Shown: positions 1-11,649, counted from the stretch's first letter. The stretch: DNA of 64,000 nt from Trichobilharzia regenti (GCA_944472135.2 OX235270.1:122589842-122653841), one strand, 5' to 3'. The notes: generated by a model not told the origin, from the letters alone. Numbers and translations: made by a program.

Positions 1-360
1 TATTGTTGTGGTCGTACTGTTTATTACTCGCTAATTATTACACTCGAACTTTAACTGCATATATGCATATACGCACCTGGAAAGTATCTATAAGCCATAG
101 TCGAATCATTTTCAATCGCACTACTTACTTGTTTCCAAAATAAAAACAATAATAGTAACCCACCGCGGGCATTAGTTCCAGGAACACTTTCACGGAACGT
201 TTTCAAAAGAAAATATTGAATCTTTCGGGAGACAGCTAATACATACACTAATATAAGGCGACTGACTAACCCGTTATCTTGATTTGACAAAGGTCTGAAT
301 AGAGCTATACAAAGCTCAATACTACCTCATCTCGGGCACTGTGGTAGAGTATAACTCAGT
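1..360. other. No supported gene; window edge
   Basis: AT-rich sequence with a 79-codon open stretch on the minus strand that has no recognisable motif. I see no gene here. The last 50 bases lead into the PLE terminal fold-back that starts at about 361. Confidence 0.5.
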
Positions 361-568
361 TATAGATAAGATTTTATTTTGATAAATCACACAGTGTTAT
401 ACAGTAATATTAACTGATGACGTTTCAAGCACAAATTATTCCCACTCATTATCATATCAAGTCACTCACACTTGATATGATTATGAGCAATAATTTGTGC
501 TCGAAACGTCATCAGTTAATATTACTGTATAACACTGTGTGATTTATCAAAATAAAATCTTATCTATA
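361..568. repeat. Fold-back pair of PLE lineage-B terminal repeats
   Basis: Two arms of about 100 nt (361-461 and 471-568) are inverted copies of each other around a loop of roughly 9 nt. Each arm is the same unit found next to lineage-B PLE coding remnants at 9343-9545, 53880-54030, 59270-59415 and 62970-63100. Key strings in the unit are GATAAATCACACAGTG and TGATGACGTTTC. I infer two PLE terminal repeats left head-to-head with no coding region between them. Confidence 0.8.
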
Positions 569-1540
569 ATGGAACTAACTCATCTCGCCGATACTGGACA
601 GCAAGTCGACTCTAACAGAACTTTTAAAGTTATTTTATCGCATTTCACTCACCCTTTCGAGTGCTATACTTGAGTGACTTTTACATGCACCAGAAGCAAT
701 CGGAATTCATCTGAACAAGTCACATCTGTGTGCTCGAAAGAGATTTGTACAGCCCCTTTCTTTGTCTTGGCCAACTAAATAATATTTATTAAGTTTAACA
801 AATGACTTTCTTTTCTCCCTTAACTATCTTTTGACTTTGTAATTTCATTATGATTATAACTCAAGCCAATGCAACTAACTTATTTTTATCTTACTTGATT
901 CTACTCTTCCTAACCATAATTATTTAACAAATTTCTTCACTATGTAATAACTTGTTGCTAACCTCTACAAATAAATTGCTCTTGAATTCCACAGTCATTT
1001 CCGCCCCTCCTTCCAAACTTAGAAATCTTTTTTGCTGTCATCCCGTAGTTATTTGTTTTGATGACACTTAATCTCTCATTTTTACCCCCTCATTATACCT
1101 AAAACTATTAATTCTTATGGACTAAAATAACTACCTGACTGGTATAATTTGGATTTAAAGAACTATAATAGTGTAGAGGCGATGATGGGGTAGTAATTGA
1201 AAAGGAATACACTTTTTCGCTCAATTTGTTGTTGTCTCTATCACTAGAAATTGAAGACGGTTTTACAGAACAACACAATGCCCTTCAGTCAGGTTGTCTT
1301 TAGTCAAAAACGACTGTTGTTTTCATTTTTAGTTGAATCCATACCAGTCTCACTTAATTTCTGACAAATTTCAACTTGTTTTAAATAAAATAATTCAAGG
1401 AACATATTTATTTATTTAGTAGCCTCCGAAGAAGAAATCAAAATGACGTTTAGATTCAGTGGTCAGTCTTTGTGTCAAATGTCATTTATCTTTAAACATG
1501 GTCATGAGTTATTCAGCGTTACTCACGAGAAATGAGCTAC
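569..1540. other. No supported feature
   Basis: AT-rich intergenic DNA. I found no coding similarity, tRNA-like box or repeat shared with the rest of the window. Confidence 0.5.
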
Positions 1541-1682
1541 TAATGAAGGGCTCCAAATAAGGACGAAACAGCTGTTCAGTGCTCCCAGGTTCTCCAATAG
1601 TTCCCTAATTGATTTCAGATGATGATGAAATCCTCCAACCAATCAAACACAATCCCTCCTAAGCCAACACTTGAAAATTAAT
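1541..1682 (+). repeat. SINE type 1, 3' part (upstream unit of a tandem pair)
   Basis: It starts inside the hammerhead-proximal region (AGGACGAAACAGCTGTTCAG) and runs through the body and tail (CAATCAAACACAATCCCTCC) shared with the other type-1 SINEs. It passes straight into the 5' part of the next unit at about 1683, so the two are head-to-tail. Confidence 0.75.
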
Positions 1683-2065
1683 CTGATGCTCACTAACGAT
1701 TGGTTCTATTGGGGCAGTGACCTTGGGTTCTAGTGAGAAGCTGTGATCAGTAGGGTACTGTAGGTTGAAGGTGAGGCGGTAACTCATCGAAGAAGACATG
1801 GCGAAGTGTTCGCGCTATGTTATGAATTGATAAAAATTAGAATTCACACACTAGCTGGCCACTGGATCGGGTCCTAGGGGCTTAATGGTCTACGAACTAG
1901 CTTGCCTTGTGACCTGAAGTTCTTGGGTTCAAACCCTGTCAGCGATTGCGTAATGCTGAAGGAGTATCCAAAACTAGGACGAGACAGTTGGCAGTCCAGT
2001 ACTATCAGTTTATTTTCTAATGGTTCTCTAACTGATGGAGGCTCACGATGAAATCCTCTAACCAA
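1683..2065 (+). repeat. SINE type 1, near full-length unit with decayed hammerhead
   Basis: A tRNA-derived SINE. The 5' segment (1683-1860) matches, in inverse orientation, the region beside the copy at 41153-41470. The tRNA-like head follows (GGATCGGGTCC at about 1864, B-box-like GGGTTCAAACCC), then a hammerhead-like core at about 1950-1990 (GCTGAAGGAG ... CTAGGACGAGAC). The core departs from CUGANGA and GAAA, so it is probably inactive. The 65-codon antisense open stretch across this unit is fortuitous. Confidence 0.8.
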
Positions 2066-2751
2066 ATACAAATTAGAGGAAAATTAAATATGGCATTGTA
2101 GTCACTGAACCAGGAGGCGCATTGTTTTAAAAATACTATTTTATTATGAAATATATTTGTAAAATTTAATGAGGTAGACTAGAAAATTCTTTGATTATTA
2201 ATAACAGTATACAAATCGTCTTGTAGAAGAATAATATTTCCAAGGTTTGCGTCTGCTGTTGTCTTACCTATCGTCTACACTACTGTCACTGACAGCTCTG
2301 TTCTAGTTTCGTAGAATACAATAGATAATAATGGTAATATTGGGGATAATGATAAAAATACGAAGTTTAGTTTACACTGCGTTATAGTTGAAAATAGAAC
2401 TACTTTTGGGAACATTTCACCGTGAGATGATATAGTTTACTGAACTACTGGGTACTGTTCAGTACCCAGTGACTGCTTCATCAGTATTGCACACCCACGT
2501 TTTCATACAGAATCGGAATGATGACTGTCAGTTCTAGAGACAAACATCTAATCACGGCGTGACCAGATATAAGTGTTGTGCTAATTTTCATTTTTTTTTT
2601 CGATTTATTAACTTGTGGCAAGAAAACATTCAGTTTGCTGTGCTTATAATCATCTTTTCAACTTTTTAAATCTTTACCGACCTTTGGAAAAATGATTTAA
2701 CTCATATTGTGCAGATTTATTTGAGACACGCTTCTTTGTGTAGAGTTTCAC
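2066..2751. other. No gene; one short perfect palindrome
   Basis: No coding or repeat similarity was recognised. There is a perfect 24-bp palindrome around 2445-2468 (ACTGGGTACTGT then its reverse complement) of unknown meaning. Confidence 0.45.
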
Positions 2752-3497
2752 TCCTAAAAAGAAAATCTACATGAATTTGGATTTCAAGGGAGATTTAGCA
2801 AGCGATATTCTCAAGACAAGGATCACATCATCTCTGAGAAGAACGTTCTTTGCAGCAACGCTACGAATAGTGTTCTCTAGTCGCCCACTGATCTGCAGAA
2901 GCCTCAAGGACAAGATCCCGCATCTGGCCACTTCTATGTGCATATACCAGTTCACCTGCTGCTGTGGAGTCAGGTACATCGGTCGTTCGACCCGCATCCT
3001 GTCCAAGAGAATTCAAGAACATTATCCAGCATGGTTGCGAAAAGGCAATACTGGTGCAATAAGGAGTGCGATAATTGAACACCTGGTCAACACTGATCAT
3101 TGCATTTCAACGAACGCCTCCTTCAAAGTAATCTACAGAGTCAAGAATAACATATCAAAGGCAATACGGTTTCATCTCCTTTGCATCGCTGAAGCTCTGG
3201 CCATTCACATGGAAAAACCGGAGCTGTGCATACAAAAAAAGATTACTCAACCACTTCTGCTCTCATGGTAACAATGTTTTGATTTGTTTTAAGCTTTTAT
3301 TTTTATTTTGATGACTTAATTTTGTTTCTTTGCCTGTTCCTTAATTGCTTATAATTCTTGTATTCACTTAAATCTATTACATAGTTTCGTATTATCTACT
3401 TTGTTTCTATGTGCATCCTGAGTAAAACTCACTCATCAAACTATTCATATTATTATTACATAAATTCTTTTAACAACTGTTTGTGACAACTCATCAC
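2752..3497 (+). mobile_element. PLE lineage A, 5'-truncated 3' fragment (GIY-YIG endonuclease)
   Basis: Open from the ATG at 2771 to the stop at 3271 (166 codons). It encodes the C-terminal part of a Penelope-like RT/endonuclease: the linker MNLDFKGDLASDIL, a CCCG zinc-type loop, the RYIGR signature of GIY-YIG, and the EHYPAW and EHLVNTDH motifs. The reverse transcriptase half is missing, cut at about 2752 within the lysine-rich linker. The sequence is nearly identical, including about 220 bp of 3' UTR, to the element ending at 30384. The homology stops abruptly near 3497. It was probably copied recently by incomplete reverse transcription. Confidence 0.9.
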
Positions 3498-4579
3498 CTT
3501 TATTTTATTATTGTCAAAAACCATGTATGCGCTGCTGTAATTGGCAATTAGTCTCTTCTTTCTATGTGGTTTCTGATACTTCAGTACGCGTGGTCAAATT
3601 CTATCTGGTGATCATCTGGCAAAAGTGTAAATAATTGCGCTTGGTATGCTGCTTTGTCTGTGATAAAATAGAATGCTTCTTTACAAGAATTCATACATCT
3701 GTTATAAATTACTTATCAGTATGAGCGTGAATACCAAGATTAGTGTAGTTATCGTGTAGACGGCAATGACAAAGGGAACAATAAGACGTTTGCTTAATAC
3801 CTACACATCCCTATCTCAAAGTAGTTGTTTAATCAGTTGCTGTGTGTAAATTACACGTCAATCACTTGTTTAATCTGATTAATTACTGGTTGCAGATGGA
3901 AACATGGTATTAGGTGACAGCATTTAGAGTTTCTACAGAGTGAAACCAATATTTTGCCTACTCTATATCACTGATAGTTAACCAATCAAAGACACTCTCA
4001 AATAATCTCAACATTGAACGACAGAATTCTTCTGTCTTTCAAATTAAGCAATATTAAGATTAACAGGACAAGATGGGGATGGGCAGGAGGCTATTGTAAT
4101 GACAGATAAACAGTATCATATCGTTAATCCACATTAAAAATAATCATTATTGAGGTGATTGTATTAAAATGATAAGCTGTCCATCAGTTAGGTGTCATAC
4201 CTGAGCTGATACATCGTCTAACTGGTGAACCAAAAACCGCTGTTTCGAATCCTTCAGCTGACCAGATTCTTATTTCACCTTCATTTATCACTCGTTATAC
4301 CGACAGTGGTCTGACATCTAGAGGTTATCTCGGATAAGACACTATTCGAAGCAAAATTTAAGATATCTACGATACGCCAAGGTATTCACAATTGGAAATT
4401 CAACTGAGATGAGGAGATTCAGTACTAGCTGTTTACTGATGTGTGTGTTAACACTTATCACACGATATTTTTAAGTCTCACAAGGTTGGAAACACTGGAG
4501 AATAGGTTTATAAATCTTCACAACACTTCTGTACCAGTATAACAGTATACCGTCTTTGCGTTTTATTTTCTTTTTTCAG
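3498..4579. other. Upstream/intronic DNA of SDR-1; exon 1 not found
   Basis: If SDR-1 has the same structure as its two paralogues, this should be intron 1. I searched it for a TGxxxGIG Rossmann exon and found none. A weak tRNA-like stretch with a B-box-like TTTCGAATCC sits near 4200-4280. Nothing else is supported. Confidence 0.5.
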
Positions 4580-5038
4580 TTAATAATTGAACTACTGGAT
4601 TTAGCTTCACTGAAGTCAATCAGAGAATTTGCCGCCAAGATTATTAATCGTTTCACTAAACTGCATTATTTAGTTAACAATGCTGGGGTGTTATTGTTTA
4701 ATTATGAAAAAACAGAAGATAACTTTGAGATAACCATGGGAGTGAATTATTTTGGTCATTTTCTACTCACTGAATTACTTCTCCCACTGTTGAAAACCTC
4801 TGCACCGTCAAGAATAATAATTGTCTCGTCGATGGGTCACTATTATAGTGACATTTACAAACCAGATTTACAATGTAACAAAAGTGGATTTTCAGCATAC
4901 AATGCTTCAAAACTGGGGAATGTTCTGCATGCTTTTGAATTAAGTAAACGTTTAAAGGATACTGGTGTTGAGGTGGTTAGTGTTCATCCAGGATTTGTAT
5001 ATACTGAAATTCAAAGAGGAATGTCAACTAATCTGGTG
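4580..5038 (+). CDS. SDR-1 exon 2: retinol-dehydrogenase-like short-chain dehydrogenase
   Basis: This 153-codon exon encodes the catalytic half of an SDR of the RDH11-14 type, an NADP(H)-dependent retinal/retinol or aldehyde/ketone oxidoreductase usually anchored to ER membranes. The order is: the LDLASLKSI helix, VNNAG, the strand MGVNYFGHFLLTELLLPLL, the catalytic serine in IIIVSSMGH, and the YxxxK pair in AYNASKLGN, followed by VSVHPGFVYTEI. A pyrimidine-rich acceptor (TTTTTTCAG) ends at 4579 and the donor GTATGA starts at 5039, both in phase 0 as in the paralogues. The ATG at 4556 lies in the intron and is not the start. The Rossmann TGxxxGIG exon is missing upstream. The actual substrate is unknown. 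Confidence 0.9.
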
Positions 5039-6076
5039 GTATGAATCTAATGATTGCAGTATCTATTATCTGTTTGTTAATAAACATGACACCTTAATTG
5101 TAAACAGTATATTGAAGTTATAGCACTATTTGTTGAAATAAGGAACGTCTGATTCAAAATAGTAAAGTAAAGAAAAATCAAAACTTTTTTACAGGGGACG
5201 ACTAGTTAAGAGGTTAACACCAAGGTAGAATAAGAGACTGGGCAAACATTTTCCGTATATAAAGTTCACGGTTGTATTGACGAATTGCCGGCGCCTCCGC
5301 CATACACAAAGGCCGAAATCTGACGCCCTTTGTACCATTTGGCTTCACTTTGTAGATGATCTTGAAAGACGACTCTGGTGGAGCTACGTGGCATGAGTTC
5401 ACCGAATGCTTAAGAATTGAGCTAGTAATTGTCATGCGTTGTCCCTTCGCTAACCATGCCAGATAATGTTCAGAGATGCGCTTGGAAAGCGTGCCAATAT
5501 AACTAGCTCCACACGAGCAGGTGAGTTTATAAACACACACTGAGGTGGCCCAAAGCGACAGTTTATCCTTCACACATCCATTGATCATTTGTCGGCTGTA
5601 GAAATTGATACGTAGCTCATCCATAAAGAAGGCTTTCCTCAGTGATCTGCATAAGCGATTGCTCAGGATCTCAGCTGCGGTATCACCTTTAAATTCAACA
5701 CTCATAAATAGCAGTTTCTTCGGCACCATCTGTAAGTATAAACACGACTGTACACCCTTTGAAGATGATTTCGTCGATAAAGAAAATTTCCTTCGTTGAA
5801 TTTGTCTTTTATTTCCTTAATGATCCAAAAAAAACTTTTAAACGAATAATTTAATCCATTAATTAACTAAAATAAAGTATATGTTGAATAGAATAACTGC
5901 TTCATTAAGTGTTATGAATTACAGATAGACTAAATATGATAAATAGTGAACATGTAAGTCACCTAGACAAAACACTGGATTTTGCGGTGCTTATTTCAAA
6001 TAACATCATATATAACCATCATCTATTTATTGCTTAGTGTAATGTAAAATAACATTCTGTATTTCTTTTGTTCTAG
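5039..6076 (+). other. SDR-1 intron 2
   Basis: A phase-0 intron of 1038 nt with donor GTATGA at 5039 and acceptor TTTTGTTCTAG ending at 6076. It contains an antisense PLE relic (about 5165-5800). Confidence 0.8.
5165..5800 (-). mobile_element. PLE lineage A relic with terminal repeat, antisense in SDR-1 intron 2
   Basis: The minus strand is open from 5729 to 5214 (171 codons). It encodes the PLE C-terminal region: MSVEFKGDTAAEIL, a CSCGASYIG loop and GIY-YIG motif, SEHYLAWLAKGQ, and a tail ending in PWC. Directly upstream on the minus strand (about 5735-5800) is a lineage-A terminal repeat, so the RT half is deleted between repeat and endonuclease. It belongs to the same subfamily as the relic at 62090-62930. 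The 3' end is cut near 5165. Confidence 0.85.
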
Positions 6077-6301
6077 AAACTTCTTACGCCAATAATCAAA
6101 CCATTTTTAGTTAGTTCTTGGAAAGGAGCACAAACTACACTGTATACAGTGTTGACGGATCATTTAATCTCTGGTGGTTTCTATTCAAACTGTACAATGA
6201 AAGAACCTTCAAGTATAGTGAAAAATGATCAAGAGAGGAAATGGTTTTGGAATCGAACATGCGAACTATTAAATATTGATCATAATGATTGGTTGAGCTA
6301 A
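6077..6301 (+). CDS. SDR-1 exon 3 (C-terminal exon)
   Basis: A 75-codon terminal exon starting in phase 0 after TTCTAG. It reads KLLTPIIKPF ... WKGAQTTLYTVLTDHLISGG, then YSNC, RKWFWNRTCELLN, and stops with TAA at 6299-6301. The segments W(K/Q)G(A/S)QTTL(Y/F)TVL and GG(F/Y)YSNC are shared with SDR-2 and SDR-3 and correspond to the substrate-loop and C-terminal region of RDH11-14-type SDRs. Together with exon 2 this gives 227 residues. About 97 N-terminal residues are unaccounted for, so the gene is either partial in this window or has lost exon 1. Confidence 0.88.
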   Translation, partial: KLLTPIIKPFLVSSWKGAQTTLYTVLTDHLISGGFYSNCTMKEPSSIVKNDQERKWFWNRTCELLNIDHNDWLS

Positions 6302-7156
6302 TAATGCAAAGTACTAATTGTGAAACACTGATTTGAATATGAATGCGTGAATGTGACTAAGTTAAATTGTTTAAGCTCTCATAATTATCTCAGATCTGTT
6401 CTTAAGTGTTTAGAATCAATCCGCTTGGATGCCAATTTTTTAAAGATCACAGTGCTAGCTGTCAGTCAAAATCTTGCGTGACTTGCCAATTATTTCCACC
6501 CTAACAACAGCTGTGTCAGTTTATTTTCGAGAAACTTCTCTCTAACTTCAGATACCTTGTCGTTCTGATGTATAATTTTATTAAGACGCTCCTACAGTAT
6601 GCCTGTTGAAGTATGTTAAAACTGTACACTGAATTATTTCATTGAAGATTACAAGTTTTGTGCAGCTGATGAGAACCAGCGTGAATAAAATGCGACCATT
6701 TTTATTCTGCAGTAATGTTTGTTCGTTTTCTGTGAAAAATCTTATATCCTGACCAAAAGCAAACATCAATAGCCATCAACGGAGTAAATCTAAAACAAGT
6801 TCTCTCTTCCAATTGCTGTAGCAGCAGCAGCAGCAGCATTTCGACTACAGGATGTCAAAAGTAGCTAGAATCGGATCTGGTAAGCAAAAGAGGATTTTAT
6901 TATTTTGAACTTAGTGTAACATGGTGATCTACAATACATAGCTGGCTGGCTGGCATAAATGCTAGGTTAGTGTTTCTATAAGGTTCAGAGAATCACCACG
7001 CACGCCATCATAGGTATTTCCAGCAGGACTTATAGCACCAGGTGTAGTCGCTTCACACTGGAAGTCAGATGCTTCATAAGACTAGATACAAACAAATGGC
7101 TGGAGACGATAAGCAATATTAGTAGTAGTAATAATAATAATAGCTTTGTACTGGAA
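6302..7156. other. 3' flank of SDR-1; short CAG tract
   Basis: No gene is recognised. A perfect (CAG)n run of about six units lies at roughly 6821-6838. No clear AATAAA polyadenylation signal was found close to the SDR-1 stop. Confidence 0.5.
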
Positions 7157-7560
7157 ACAATGTTCATTATTATTATTGTTTCCTTTAGTTCCTAGGGGAA
7201 TATAGGGCTTCAGCCGAACATCTTCATTGCCTTCGGTTCTCTGTCGACGTTTTCACCTGCCTCCACGTCTGTCTAAATGCTTTCACCTCCTCTTCACATG
7301 ACCTCCTTCATGTCACCCTTGCACTGACGACCGACTCACCGCTTCCCATTCGGATTCCACTTGACCGATAGCCTGGTGTCTGATGTCACTTGATGGTTTT
7401 CTCAGAGTATGGCCAATCCACCTCCATTTTTTCATTCAGATTTATAGTACAGTCGACTCCTGGTTGGTCCGTTTGTTCGTCTCCAGAGATTCCTGTTGCT
7501 GATCTTTCCTGGCTGGCCATCTGATCTTCAGTATTGACCGAAGATAGCTGTTGTTGTTAC
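7157..7560 (-). mobile_element. LINE 3' fragment (C-terminal RT region plus 3' tail)
   Basis: Read on the minus strand, decayed frames give [32 protein letters not shown] and RHQAIGQVE, the post-RT region of the non-LTR element best preserved at 60053-60560. The 3' end (CTAGGAACTAAAGGAAACAA followed by AAT repeats) matches the other copies. 5'-truncated. Confidence 0.8.
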
Positions 7561-8404
7561 AATATGCAAAATTCTTCGCGTAATTGATTGTATAATATTT
7601 TCTCTTCGTTCAGGATCTTCAAGTGAATTACCGATCTACAGTACATCACTTGAGACACTACTGTGCAATCTGTAGCATAAACTAATCCCTTTATGATATT
7701 TTCGCCTCGTCTTAGATAAGTGAAAAACTCTAGGTTAGAAGTCAATTAAAGATGTATGCAAGTTGGTTTTTTGACCCATAAACATAATAGAATGATTAAA
7801 AGGTAAAAAAACAAATAGCAAAATCCCAATACATTATGTTGGATGGGAGTTTAAGTCGCCCAACTAATATGCAGAGGAAAACTGGGGCTGGCTAAATTTC
7901 AGTCTGATGACACGTTTAGGTGATATCAAATGCCCTGCCTTCGAGTTAAACCGACAGGCGATATGAAGAAGACCAAGTGAAGAGAAAATGAAAGCTTGTG
8001 GGTAGGAGATGAGGAAGATCATAGTGATGGCAGAGAATCGAGTGTATTGGAGATGTGCTAGTGAAGTATTGCATTTCACTCGGAACGCAGGTGATGAATA
8101 GCAACAATAAAATATTGATTTGAAATTAAATGTCTGCTTGACAGTCGTGGTTACTAGTCGCATGAAAACACAAGAAATAGAATTTTGAAGTAGGTTTCAT
8201 CAGTAACCCTAATAGCCAATATTTGAGAAAAATGATACATAGCACATTAGTGGCTAACTGTGAAATCAACTTCGTGAGGCTGAAACGTGAAGTCATAACT
8301 AATGGGATCTATAAGGCCAGGTGAGAGAATAGCTACTAAGCCATGATATAAGATGATAGTGGCTCGATATTGCTAAGAAAAACAAGTTAGAATTCATGCG
8401 TGTC
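7561..8404. other. No supported gene
   Basis: The minus-strand 99-codon open stretch at 8163-7864 has no family motif and no conserved neighbour; I treat it as chance. Confidence 0.45.
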
Positions 8405-8565
8405 TCAAAGATCGATTAGTAACGTTCATATCTGTTGACCTTAAGGCATTAGGTTCGACTCCTTGCGCAGTTTGGAATGCGTATTGCTGAAAAATTTGGA
8501 TTACAGAACAAGACAGTTGTCGACTATTTCATGCTTTCCGGTTGTTCAACAGCAGATTTGCCTGA
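8405..8565 (+). repeat. Strongly decayed SINE type 1
   Basis: The order of features matches type 1 (B-box-like AGGTTCGACTCC, then TATTGCTGAAAAATTTGGAT and ACAAGACAGTTGTCGACT), but the identity is low and the hammerhead core is lost. Confidence 0.5.
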
Positions 8566-8744
8566 TAAGGTAATGAATGTATGTATGTATTTGTATCTTT
8601 TGCATTATAACTAAGCCTAAATAAAAAGATGACAAGTAATAATAATTTTTCCATATGTTCATATCTGTGATAATCCCTGCAAGTTCAAACCATTATGTAC
8701 AATGGAATCTTTCAGGTAAGTGAAGTTCATTTCACTGATGAACT

Positions 8745-8865
8745 AAGATGAAACAGTTGTTCAGTACTCCTAGGTTTTGGAATGGTTCTCTAATCGATTT
8801 CATCTGACGATGCTGATGTCCTGGAACTAATCAAATCACTGCGAAACAACACGTTAAATTCACTT
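8745..8865 (+). repeat. SINE type 1, 3' fragment
   Basis: It starts at ACTAAGATGAAACAGTTGTT, continues CAGTACTCCTAGGTTTTGGA and ends with the ACTAATCAAATCAC tail typical of the family. The tRNA-like head is missing. Confidence 0.75.
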
Positions 8866-9074
8866 CATTTGGATTGAGGAACTGTAACAGCAACTGTTTT
8901 TCAAAACAGATTGATTTACTAGATGATTTGAGTCATTGGAGACTTTCGGAATTATTAAAAGAAAGTTGACATATGGCTTTCAGTTAGGAGACCGAGTGGT
9001 TAGGTTTTAGTTCTGCGACTAATATCTAGAGGAGTCTGAAAAAAAATATTATTAGAATTACACTAGAATAAAAT

Positions 9075-9545
9075 AATAGTTCCCTAAGCCCTGTAGGCTA
9101 AAGGTCAATACCGACCCAATTGTACAAAACAACTGAATCTACAAAACATCCATGACTGGGAGGTCAACTACATAAGTCAGGTCAGTAGATTGGAGGCATT
9201 CAGGAATTTAGCTAAATGTAAAACGATTGACTCCAGGAAGATCAGGAAGATGAATAGCTTACAGAGAAACTGATCAACTGCGATGGACGCCATAGCACAC
9301 AACTGTATGGAAAGTATAAGTGAAGTATACAGTGAATACGATTCCATTATGAGTAGAATTTATTTTGATAAAGTCTCACAGTGCTATACAGTGATATTTA
9401 CTGATCACGTTTCGAGCACAACTTATTGCTGCTCGTAATCATATCAAGACCTCGAAACGACATCAGTAAATGTTACTGTATAACACTGTGAGATTTTATC
9501 AAAATGAATTTAACCCATAATGGAATTATACTCCACCACAGTAGA
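9075..9545 (+). mobile_element. Decayed PLE lineage B 3' end with inverted terminal repeats
   Basis: 9075-9290 aligns by eye with the GIY-YIG end of the lineage-B PLE at 58800-59100 (GTTCCCTAAGCCCTGTAGG, GGTCAACTACATAAGTCAGG), but no frame is open. It is followed by two inverted terminal-repeat units (about 9343-9449 and 9451-9545), the second with an internal deletion. Confidence 0.7.
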
Positions 9546-9898
9546 CAAGTTTTATTCATATCTACACTGAATAGTCATTAGTCGCGAATATCTTCAAATG
9601 TGTATAATAATATTTGAATTGGATATAAATTTCATGGAAGGAAAAAATTACCCAAAGGAAAATAAATTTTCTTAGGGAAATTTCAGATTTTGCTAACACT
9701 TTAAGGTGTTTACTTTATCAGCCTGAAGAACACTGCACTCCGGAAGGCGATCATTTTAATACTTTGGACACGCAAAATAAAGATGTACAATTGTCAATGA
9801 GAGGAATAAAACAACAAAATTGTTTATGATTTTGAATTTAAATTTTCATTATTTCAAAACTTTGTTTTTAATGGAAATGAAATCTGAAAGTCAGTCTT

Positions 9899-9899
<1 letters not shown>

Positions 9900-9959
<60 letters not shown>
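9900..9959. repeat. (TA)n microsatellite
   Basis: About 58 bp of uninterrupted TA dinucleotides. Confidence 0.97.
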
Positions 9960-9962
<3 letters not shown>

Positions 9963-10944
9963 GTGAGATTACAAACATACAACAAGCATCTGGTAAGCAG
10001 ATGGTTATAACTAAGTTCTCACAAATAGACGCCTTTGAAAACAGTATGACCGAAGAAGAAGTATCTGTGTTTATTAATATAATGATGAACAGTATTCGGA
10101 AATTTAAGTTTAAAAAAAATTTAGCGAGGAAACAATACTGATTCTTGTATTTTATGAAGTAGAAGGAAGGTAAACTTAGTACACTGAAAAGACAGGCTAT
10201 AGCAATCAAAGTAGCAGTGATGAAGGATCGGTCGTTATTTAAAGGCACGTGTTTAGAAAAGTGTATACACTCTAAACAGGTTACAATGGTAACCCCTAGT
10301 TGCTCATTGGATTGTCATTAAAAAAGATAAACTTCATCCTACACATAAATATTCAAATAACTACAGATTATATTCTGTGAGGTTACATTTGGGGTTTAAG
10401 TATCTATTTTTGTCTATATTCTGAAACCTTAACAACACTTACCATTAAATATTAATCTGAACTTAGCCAATATAACTAACTACCGTAATAACTAATTTCA
10501 ACTCTGATTGGTCGCTTCATATTGATCAGGACGTTCATTAGCCTGAAATAATTACGATTTAACCTTGCTGAAATGTCTTATTGTCAATATTTAAGTAGAA
10601 TAACTAGGTCAGAAATGTGTTTACATAAAGATGTGTTTTAAGCGGAGTAAAAGGTGATTAGACAACTAATTACCAGTTTATCTAAATTATATATATTGCA
10701 CCAATCTGTTTAGCAGTTGAATTATTGATTGACTTACACACTGGAAATATGACAAATACAAATAGTTTAATCATTTGGTAGAGGAAACTGGTTTACTCAC
10801 TCAACTTATACGAAATGCAGCAGAATCAAAATAAGAGGACATCAAAATCATCTACGAGATGACTCGCGAAAATTGTGTAGAACATTATCATGATCAAAGT
10901 AGACATCCTTTTTGTCTACGCGTCTATAGATATAAGCTGGCCAG
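9960..10944. other. No supported feature
   Basis: AT-rich. The open stretch running through the TA repeat on the minus strand is repeat-driven. No gene was recognised. Confidence 0.5.
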
Positions 10945-11353
10945 CTGTAGAACATCAAGCAAAAAATTCAAGGCAAGAGACATCATCTGTATCGAAAAAG
11001 AAACTGTACATGAGCTTTGACTTCAAAGATAGAATCCTTACTGATGTCCTTAAGAGGCGAGTTTCGTCTTTCTCAACAAGTGCAAAGTGCAGTGTAGTAC
11101 AATAATTGAACATCTTGTAGACACTCGCCAATCTATCTCAAAAAACGCCTTCTACAAAACGATCCAAAAAGTGAAAAGTAACCTTCGTAATACGATCGAT
11201 TGTCGTCTCCTTTGAACTACTACCTCAGCCATGCATACTAAAGAAAGCAATTCATCCACTTCTGTTATCACCACATGAAAGCCGTTTTTTTCAACTTAAC
11301 AATTTTACTTATTTTATTCCTCTGACTGTTTGAAAAGCAACTGTCCTCCCAAA

Positions 11354-11412
<59 letters not shown>

Positions 11413-11646
11413 CTGTGGGTATTTTGATTAAAGATCACTTAAAAGTCATTTATTTCATTTCATAATTTTGTCACCCTTTTTCAACTGATAATGTGCACTG
11501 ACTGATATTATCAACTATTCTTATGATGGTTTTTCCCTTTTTTATCCACTTTCACAAGGGAAGAATGTATATAATTCAACTGTCCGGCTAGATAAAGTGA
11601 ATCCACTCAAAAGAGACCCTTCATTGAACTACGTGCCTTGTTTTGA
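10945..11646 (+). mobile_element. PLE lineage A relic with internal deletion
   Basis: The linker motif KKKLYMSFDFKDRILTDVLK is followed directly by IIEHLVDTRQSISKN and IQKVKSNLR, so the GIY-YIG core between them is deleted. The frames are broken. 3' UTR-like sequence interrupted by a TA repeat (11357-11410) follows. The terminal repeat lies at about 11570-11646 (AGATAAAGTGAATCC, AAAAGAGACCCTTCATTGAA). Confidence 0.75.
11357..11410. repeat. (TA)n microsatellite
   Basis: About 54 bp of TA repeats within the 3' part of a PLE relic. Confidence 0.96.
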
Positions 11647-11649
11647 TGA

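Noticed and set aside
361..568. Hammerhead ribozyme in lineage-B PLE terminal repeats (CTGATGA and GAAAC are both present)
   Set aside because: In a single arm the two boxes lie on opposite strands, and in the fold-back they would pair with each other, so no hammerhead core can form.
6821..6838. CAG repeat as a coding polyglutamine tract
   Set aside because: Stops interrupt the flanks and no exon could be defined around it.
9868..10248. 126-codon minus-strand frame
   Set aside because: Half of it is the translated TA repeat (IYIYIY); no motif elsewhere.
9900..11410. CRISPR-like or regulatory array around the two TA tracts
   Set aside because: They are simple microsatellites with no repeat-spacer structure, and the genome is eukaryotic.
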